Source: Plantago elongata
Taxonomy: Eukaryota > Streptophyta > Magnoliopsida > Lamiales > Plantaginaceae
NCBI GenBank assembly: GCA_036897095.1
Contig: JAYMSP010000931.1
Location: 1-38,774, forward strand
DNA length: 38,774 nt
Direction of reading: 5' to 3'
The notes beneath the pieces were generated by a model. The model did not search any database and was not told where the DNA came from. It saw nothing but the letters and a program-made list of their open reading frames with translations. The position numbers were made by a program, and so were the translations under genes. Below, in pieces: positions 32,689 through 38,774 of the stretch (position 1 is the stretch's first letter; the number at the start of each line of letters is the position of its first letter).

Positions 32689-35600
32689 ATAGCTTGATTT
32701 GGAATGCTAGAGGAGTTGGAGGTAAAGAGACACAACAACAAATTTGGTATCTCAGAAATCAACTACAACTCAACTTTTTGGCAATTGTTGAACCATTGGT
32801 TCAGTTGGAGGAAGTTATTTTTTGCAGAAAATTTAGAATGAACAAAGTAGTAGCCAACTGCAATAATAAAATTTGGCTTTTTGTGGATGATTCTTCTGAA
32901 CTGGAAGTACTTGAAGACATGCCACAACACCTGCACTGTCAAATCTCATTTGCTCAGATCTCCACCCCTTTATTATTTACAGTTATTTATGCAAAATGCA
33001 GCAGAAGGGAAAGATATTCAGAGACTTTCAGCTAATTCACTCCCTTGGTGTATTGGAGGTGACTTTAATGTGGTCATGTGTGGGATAGAGAAGAGGTGTG
33101 GGGCTAGCCCTAACTTCAATTCCATATCAAATTTTGGCAATTGTGTTATGAAAAGTGAACTCATTGATGTTGGCTTTACAGGTGTACCTTTCACCTAGCA
33201 AAGTGGGGGTGTGCAACAAAGGCTAGACAGAGTACTGTTCAATCAATTATGGGTGAACCATTTTGCTATCAATAAGATCACACATGGTGTGAGGAGGTGC
33301 TCAGATCACAGGCCAATCATTATGGAAATTAAGACCAATATGGATAGAGGAAGAGGAAATTTCAGGTTCCAAAACATGTGGTTTAGTCATCATGAGTTTA
33401 ATATTACATGAAAGCCAATTAGAGTATGCCAGCTAGATTGTTTGGTCTTAGAAAGTTTTGGGAAAAGCTACACAGGTTAAAACAATATCTGCAGTGGTGG
33501 AATAAGCATGTTTTTGGTAACATCTTTACCAAACTAAAAGAGGAGGAACTGAAAGTAGCTTTAGTAGAGAAAAGACACCATGATGATCCATCTGAGGAGA
33601 ATTTGCTATTAGTAACCTCAGCTACAGCTGAATTTCAAAAGAAATTGGATATGGAAGAAGATTTTTGGAGGCAGAAGGCACTGTCAGTGGATTCTTGAAG
33701 GGGATAAAAACACTAAATTATTCCATAATAAAAAGACAAAGGCAAAAAGGAAGAATACATAGTATAATTGATGATGGCAATGTTATTTCTTCTCAAGTTG
33801 GGCTTCAAAATTCTGCAGTTGATTACTTTCAAAGGATGTTAGGTGATAGCATTCCCTTAACTTCAGAGCCTGATTTTCATAACATCCCCAATGTGATAGA
33901 TGAGGCAATGAACTTTGAGTTGTGTGAGCCTCCACCGATGGAAGAACTGAAGGCAGTGGGTTTTGGTTTGAGTAGATCTGACTCTGCAGGCCCTGATGGG
34001 TATTCTACAGCTTTCTATCAAGACTGCTGGAATATCATCAAAGAAGATCGTTTGGAGGCAGTTCAGGACTTCTTTCAAGGCTCATCACTTCCTCTAGGGA
34101 TATCTGCCACTTCTCTAGTCCTTATACCAAAGATCACTAGTCCATCCTCTTGGTCTGATTATAGACCAATAAGCTTATGCAATTTCAGTCATAAGATCAT
34201 AACAAAGCTCTTGAATCATAGACTATCTGTGGTGCTACCAAAGCTCATTTCACCCAATCAAAGTGGGTTCTTAAAGGGAAGACTAATTTATGGTAACATC
34301 CTACTGACTAAAGAAATGGCACACTACTTGGATGTCAAGACTAGAAACTCCAATGTCATTATGCAGATAGATATGCTAAAGGGTTATGATAGAGCTAGGA
34401 TTTCTTGGATAAAATGCTGAAAGCCTTTGGTTTCTCTCAAAATTGGTGTAATATGGTAAGGAAATCTGTAGATTCATGCCATTATGGAGTTTTGATCAAT
34501 GGTGCATCTTCAGGGTTCATAAAGGCAGTTCATGGACTTAGACAGGGTGATCTCTGTCACATGCACTCTTCATCATTGCCAGTGAATATCTGACTAGAGG
34601 AATAAAGGAATTGTTCTCTACCCACCCTTCTATATTCTATGATACAAAAAAGGGACTGCAGATGACTTAACCATCTTCACCAAGGGGGGTAAACTTGAAC
34701 TACAAAGAGTGTTGAGGTTTCTCAGGCATTATGAAAGGTTTTCTGGGCAGAAGATAAATAATCAAAAGTGTAGCATTTTTTGAGGTAAAGAAGCTAACCT
34801 GAGCAGATTAGCAAGTCAAAGTGGAATGCCAATCAAAGAACTGCTTTTCTCTTATCTGGGAGCACCTGTGACTAAGGGGAGGAACCTATATAGTCACTTT
34901 GAACATATGGTGGACAAAATCAGGGATAAATTAATGGGATGGAATACAAGACTCGTCTCTCAAGGTAGCAGGCTTGTTCTCATTAAGAGTGTTCTTTCAA
35001 CTATGTCTATCTACACATTACAAGTCTGTTTTCCACCTAAAAAGATCCTCAAGAAGATTGAATCAATTTTATCAAAAAATTTATGGGGCTCAACAGCAGA
35101 AAAAAGGAAAATGCATTGGTCTACATGGCCTAAACTCTATTTTCCTCAGAAGGAAGGTGGACTAGGAGTTAGAGGCCTAACTGACATCTGTGTGGCCTTC
35201 TCCTTCAAGCTTTGGTTCAGGTTCAAAGAACAGACATCCCTCTGGGCAACTAGCTTGTTCAAGATCGATATACTGCAAGAGGGCTTATCCAGGGAAAATC
35301 AAACTTTACAGGAAAGGATCTTTAATTTGGAAAAGAATGTGTAAAATCAGTGAAGTGGCTAATTCTCTATGTTTATGGAAGGTTGGGGCAGGCAACTGTT
35401 ATTTTTGGAGGGATGAGTGGTCTGATCAAGGGAAATTGTTGAATCTAGCAATTTCAAGACCTAGCAAGCCTCTAGCACTAGTTCAAGAATTCATCAATGA
35501 TTCAGGCTGGATTTGGGATGATCTGACTCTATTCTTCCTTCAGTGGTAGCAGCTAAGGTGTCTCTTCTACTAGTCTCTCAAGGGTCTAGAGCAAGACCTA

Positions 35601-36757
35601 TCTGGAAGTTGACTACTAATGGTCAATTTACTACAAAATCTGCATGGGAATTGGTCAGAAAAACATCTCAAGCTAAACCTCTATTGAATAGAGTATGGGG
35701 ATCAAGAATTCCATCAAATGTATCAGTTTTTTGGTGGAATATACTTCAAAATTGGCTACCTGTGGATTTAGAGATTAAAAAAAGAGGTATCATATTAGTC
35801 TCTAAGTTCCAATGTTGCAGGGCACAAGAATCCATTCTTCATGTCATGCTAAACAATGCTGCAACTATAGAGTATGGGAGTGGTTCTCCTCTATCTTTCA
35901 GGTACCTGTGGGCAGTCACATGTCAATGGCAGGGAGATTAAAAAGCTGGATTTACTCTTCAAATAATGTGGGCACATCACACATTAGAATACTCCTCCCT
36001 GCACTAATTGGTTGGTTCATATGGAGGGCTAGAAATGATGCCAAGTATGAAGGGATACCAATTAGAGCTCAGACTATCATTTTGAAAGTCATGAAAACTG
36101 TGAAACTTGCTCATGAAGACAAACCTTTCCATCATTCATTCTAGAAAGGGGATGTCAACATTGCCATAGGATGGAACATCCTATTACCTGCTATTCCAAG
36201 AGCTAGGGTTAAAATATTCTATTGGCACAAACCACCCAGACACTGGCACAAGTTGAATACAGATGGCTCTTTCTCACATCAAACCAAGCATGCTGCAAGT
36301 GGTGGTGTAATTAGAGATGAAGATGGAAGGATGATCAAAGGTTTTCAGTCCTATCTTGGTAAGACATCTATCATCTCTGCAGAACTGACGGCAAGGGTTA
36401 GACATCTGCAGGCAGATGAACATTCATCAGCTTATAGTAGAGTCTGACTCTATGGTAGCCCTCAAGCTCATAACCAAGCCATTCCACAATTGGCACTGGA
36501 AGCTATGCACTTTGATCTCAAAAATACTGGCACTATGTGAAGATAGGGAGATCACTTTTGCACACATCTACAGGGAAGGGAATGCAGTGGCAGATGAATT
36601 GGCCAAATCTGCATTGCTAACTAAAGCTTCAGTTCTTTTTGAGATGAATGAACTGCCAATCAAAGTAAGGCAACTTGCCTACAGTGATAAGTCAGATTTG
36701 GCATATATCAGAAGATGCACAAGGGGAGGTAATGGGAACTCTGCCATTTTTCAATAA
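32685..36757 (+). pseudogene. LINE-C ORF2: endonuclease, reverse transcriptase, zf-RVT and RNase H, decayed
   Basis: The endonuclease is at 32685-33400 with AIVEPLV, GGDFNVVM and SDHRPII. RT is at about 33930-34760 with [22 protein letters not shown] and motif A QIDMLKGYDRA. The catalytic box survives as ADD at 34658-34666, but the residue before it is Thr and a frameshift with some loss precedes it. The thumb region reads FSYLGAPVTKGRN and [14 protein letters not shown]. zf-RVT is at about 35690-35890 (FWWNILQNWLP). RNase H is at about 36250-36620 (NTDGSF, IVESDSMVAL, HIYREGNAVADELA). Frameshifts fall near 33005, 33690, 34395, 34600, 35330, 35530, 35850 and 36400. A TAG at 33196-33198 sits where the family has Trp. 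Confidence 0.9.
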
Positions 36758-37163
36758 TTTTTAATGCTTAACTTCATATCTTGCAGGTTCCTTGTTTCAG
36801 CTTTTGTTTTTGAGTTTTTGGCTTACTCCATTGGTGATATTTTTGTTGATTTTGGTGTCTTCTTCATGTGTAGAAATCCTCTAAATTAGAAAAAAGCCAT
36901 TTCATTAGGAAAAGAAGGCATTAGACCTGTAAAGAAAAGAGGGTCTATAGAGCTTTCCCTAAAAAACAAAGAAAAAGAGGTACAATATATTAGGGTTTTA
37001 CTTAAAAAGAAATGTTTGGATATACCTGAGCAAAAAAATAATATTACTCAGAAGTGGGAAAGTAATAGTTGGTTAGGATGGCTTCTTAGTAGCAAATCTC
37101 AGGGCATGTGGATATTCAACATGATGATTATCACATTTTATGACTTTACTACAGAAATCATTC

Positions 37164-37179
37164 GGGGGGGGGGGGGGGG
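37164..37179 (+). repeat. G16 homopolymer run
   Basis: Sixteen G followed by CCC. It may be error-prone in assembly and could form a G-quadruplex in RNA. Confidence 0.95.
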
Positions 37180-38115
37180 CCCAAAACAGGGATGGGTGTT
37201 TGCACAGTTCTTTTAAGATATCAAGTTTGGAGGAACTGGTGTCTTAACCTTTTTATGCATCTACACTTTCCATTTCTTACTTTTCAGGGTAGAGTGTTAG
37301 GCTTAATTCATCTTGAGTCTGTTATCAGGGTAGTATTCATCCCTATCCTCTTTTTCTCAGTTTGTTTACACAGTTATATCTGCAGGAGTCTTAGAAATTG
37401 TTTGTTGTATGTAATGTTTGAAGTGCATGTGTTCTACAATGGAAGGTTCTTTAGATTGTGTCTTTGGGAGTTTCATGAACATCTGTGGGGTTTTTGGCAT
37501 TTGTCAGGTCTATGTATTTCATTGTTCAAGTGTCATGGTTTCATTATAGACATTTTCATATAAGAGCAGACATGGTTGATACATGGTGGTTGAGTAGAAA
37601 AAAGAGAAATGAAGGAGACTGCAAAAGAAAGATATTGTAGTTTAAAAAAGAAATTTATACCAAAGAGGACTCGAGAAAAGGAATATACAGTCTAAAAGAG
37701 GCCAAAAACAGAAAAAGAAGGCCCAACTCAATATTTTATCTTGTTCTCTGCAGTTACTCATTTGTGTAATGGATGCTAATCTCTTTCAACTTCCTGATGA
37801 CTGATACATTTTGTGATAATGTGTTATACTTGGGGGGTTCTGTAGGTAGGGCTAGGGAAGTATATAATTTGACTGTGGATGTGTTTATAGTATGTATTAT
37901 ATCCTTCAGTTTGCCACTTGTTCACCCTGCTATGCTAGACTGCTGTCAGATTTCTCTTTGTTATGGTAAATGGTTTGTTGTGGCATTACTTGGTGGAACT
38001 GGTTCTAGAACTTCTCTGCAGAAATATTATCAGGAAGGAAGATCTTGGTTCTATTTGGGAAGAATGTTGATCCAATCTATTAGAAGAACTAGGGAGTGGC
38101 TTGGTCCTTCAGGCT

Positions 38116-38560
38116 GCAGACAGGGCAGGGATAGTAGAATTTGGCACATGAATGATGTCTTGATAGCATAGTTGGCACGGGCTATCCTGGACACAAAGGC
38201 TGGCACATTTTTGGGCACACATGGAGAAGTTCATGTCATGATTGGCACGATAAAGGGCACGGCAGAGATCATAGAATTATGGCAAGGGGGTAGACACTAC
38301 AGCCAAGACCAATGGCACCAGTTGGAAGGTAGCAGACATGGCAGGGATTTTGGAATTTGGCACATGGATGATGGATCTACAACAGGCAAACTTCCGGGCA
38401 CACATGGAGTAGTACATTATAGGATCGGCACGATGAATGGCACGGTAGAGATCTCATGGCACGGGAATAGGCACTACAACCTAGCTCAGAGACATAAGTT
38501 GGCAGACATTGGCAGTTGGCTCGGTTCTTGGCACATCAATCTTGATTTCAGACGATGGTT
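38116..38560 (+). repeat. GGCAC-rich imperfect tandem repeat
   Basis: GCAGACA(G/T)GGCAGGG starts units at 38116 and 38332, and a third partial unit starts near 38502. Within units, (A/T)TTTGGCACATG, GGGCACACATGGAG(A/T)AGT, GGCACGAT(A/G)AA(G/T)GGCACGG and AG(A/G)CACTACA recur in the same order. About 15 GGCAC words occur in roughly 440 bases. Confidence 0.8.
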
Positions 38561-38774
38561 TTGGCACCATACATCCGGGAACACTTTCACCATCTATGCA
38601 AGAAGGCATTCTTTTGGGATCCTTTCCGAGGCTTTTGACACATATTTTGTAACTAGTTTGGATAAGTCTCGGATTGGTCTAGTAAATGTTGTAAATGGAG
38701 GTTTCATAGTGGCTAGTGTAGCTAGTTGGGTATTTTGGTGGGATGTAATTATTTCGCGACTATTGGTGTATGCG

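Larger units (their letters stand above)
30721..38774 (+). mobile_element. LINE-C: near full-length L1-type element nested in the copia element
   Basis: It contains a 5' UTR of about 160 bp (30721-30879), ORF1, ORF2 and more than 2 kb of sequence after ORF2. The junction at 30721 ends the env-like frame abruptly. The 3' end, poly(A) and target duplication are not in the window, so nesting is inferred from one junction. The first 33 bases hold AGGCGACTTTT twice, 22 bases apart. Confidence 0.8.
36758..38774 (+). other. LINE-C 3' region, runs off the window
   Basis: T-rich stretches alternate with A/purine-rich blocks at about 36885-37030 and 37595-37735, the same style as the LINE-B 3' UTR. 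A G16 run (37164-37179) and a GGCAC-rich repeat (38116-38560) are present. Small open frames such as 37192-37563 and 37773-38171 match nothing known. Whether all of this belongs to LINE-C is uncertain because no poly(A) is seen. Confidence 0.5.

Noticed and set aside
37773-38171. 132-codon frame near the end of the window
   Set aside because: No domain is recognisable, the composition is that of the surrounding LINE 3' region, and it ends inside the GGCAC repeat.

Overview
The window is plant nuclear DNA, most likely from a flowering plant. One split gene with ten GT-AG exons lies among many transposable elements. These include plant-type L1 LINEs whose ORF2 ends in an RNase H domain, a Sirevirus-type Ty1-copia element with an envelope-like reading frame, Stowaway-like MITEs, a small TRIM-like LTR element and two tRNA-derived SINE-like sequences. 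I cannot name the species. By rough estimate, elements make up about two thirds of the sequence.

Layout. 1-1823: 3' part of a small non-autonomous LTR element with a 74-bp tandem repeat inside it. 1831-1929: SINE-like copy. 1980-2221: MITE. 2424-2919: short terminal-inverted-repeat element. 2931-4960 (minus strand): LINE-A, which has ORF1 and a LINE 3' tail but no ORF2. 4961-6608: AT-rich DNA and a degenerate minisatellite built on an AAAGTTTGCCAC motif, then the 3' flank of the gene. 6609-19475 (minus strand): the cellular gene, predicted 812 aa, with an N-terminal leucine-rich-repeat part, an acidic linker and C-terminal WD40 repeats that include a DWD box. Its introns hold a SINE-like copy (intron 1), a second MITE (intron 4) and the 5.8-kb antisense LINE-B (intron 5). 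19690-21215: non-coding LTR-like repeat DNA. 21217-30720: decayed Sirevirus/Maximus-type copia element with LTR, PBS, gag, protease, integrase, RT, RNase H and env-like frame. 30721-38774: LINE-C, which interrupts the copia element and runs off the window. It keeps a 5' UTR, ORF1, ORF2 and more than 2 kb of 3' sequence ending in a GGCAC-rich array.

How the parts relate. The cellular gene joins cleanly in frame across all ten exons despite three intronic insertions, so it is probably functional. Its DWD box suggests a CUL4-DDB1 ubiquitin-ligase substrate receptor. The three LINEs are relatives. LINE-A and LINE-B share a 3' tail, and LINE-A and LINE-C share ORF1. LINE-B and LINE-C both join ORF1 to ORF2 through an overlapping ATGA stop-start. 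All the element coding regions carry nonsense and frameshift lesions.

I did not find a clearly new multi-gene system. The most unusual signals are the ORF1-only LINE, the shared ATGA coupling, a TATA-type signal in front of the copia env-like frame, and the GGCAC-rich array at the end of LINE-C. Exon joins, domain calls and repeat limits were made by eye, with no alignment or database search.
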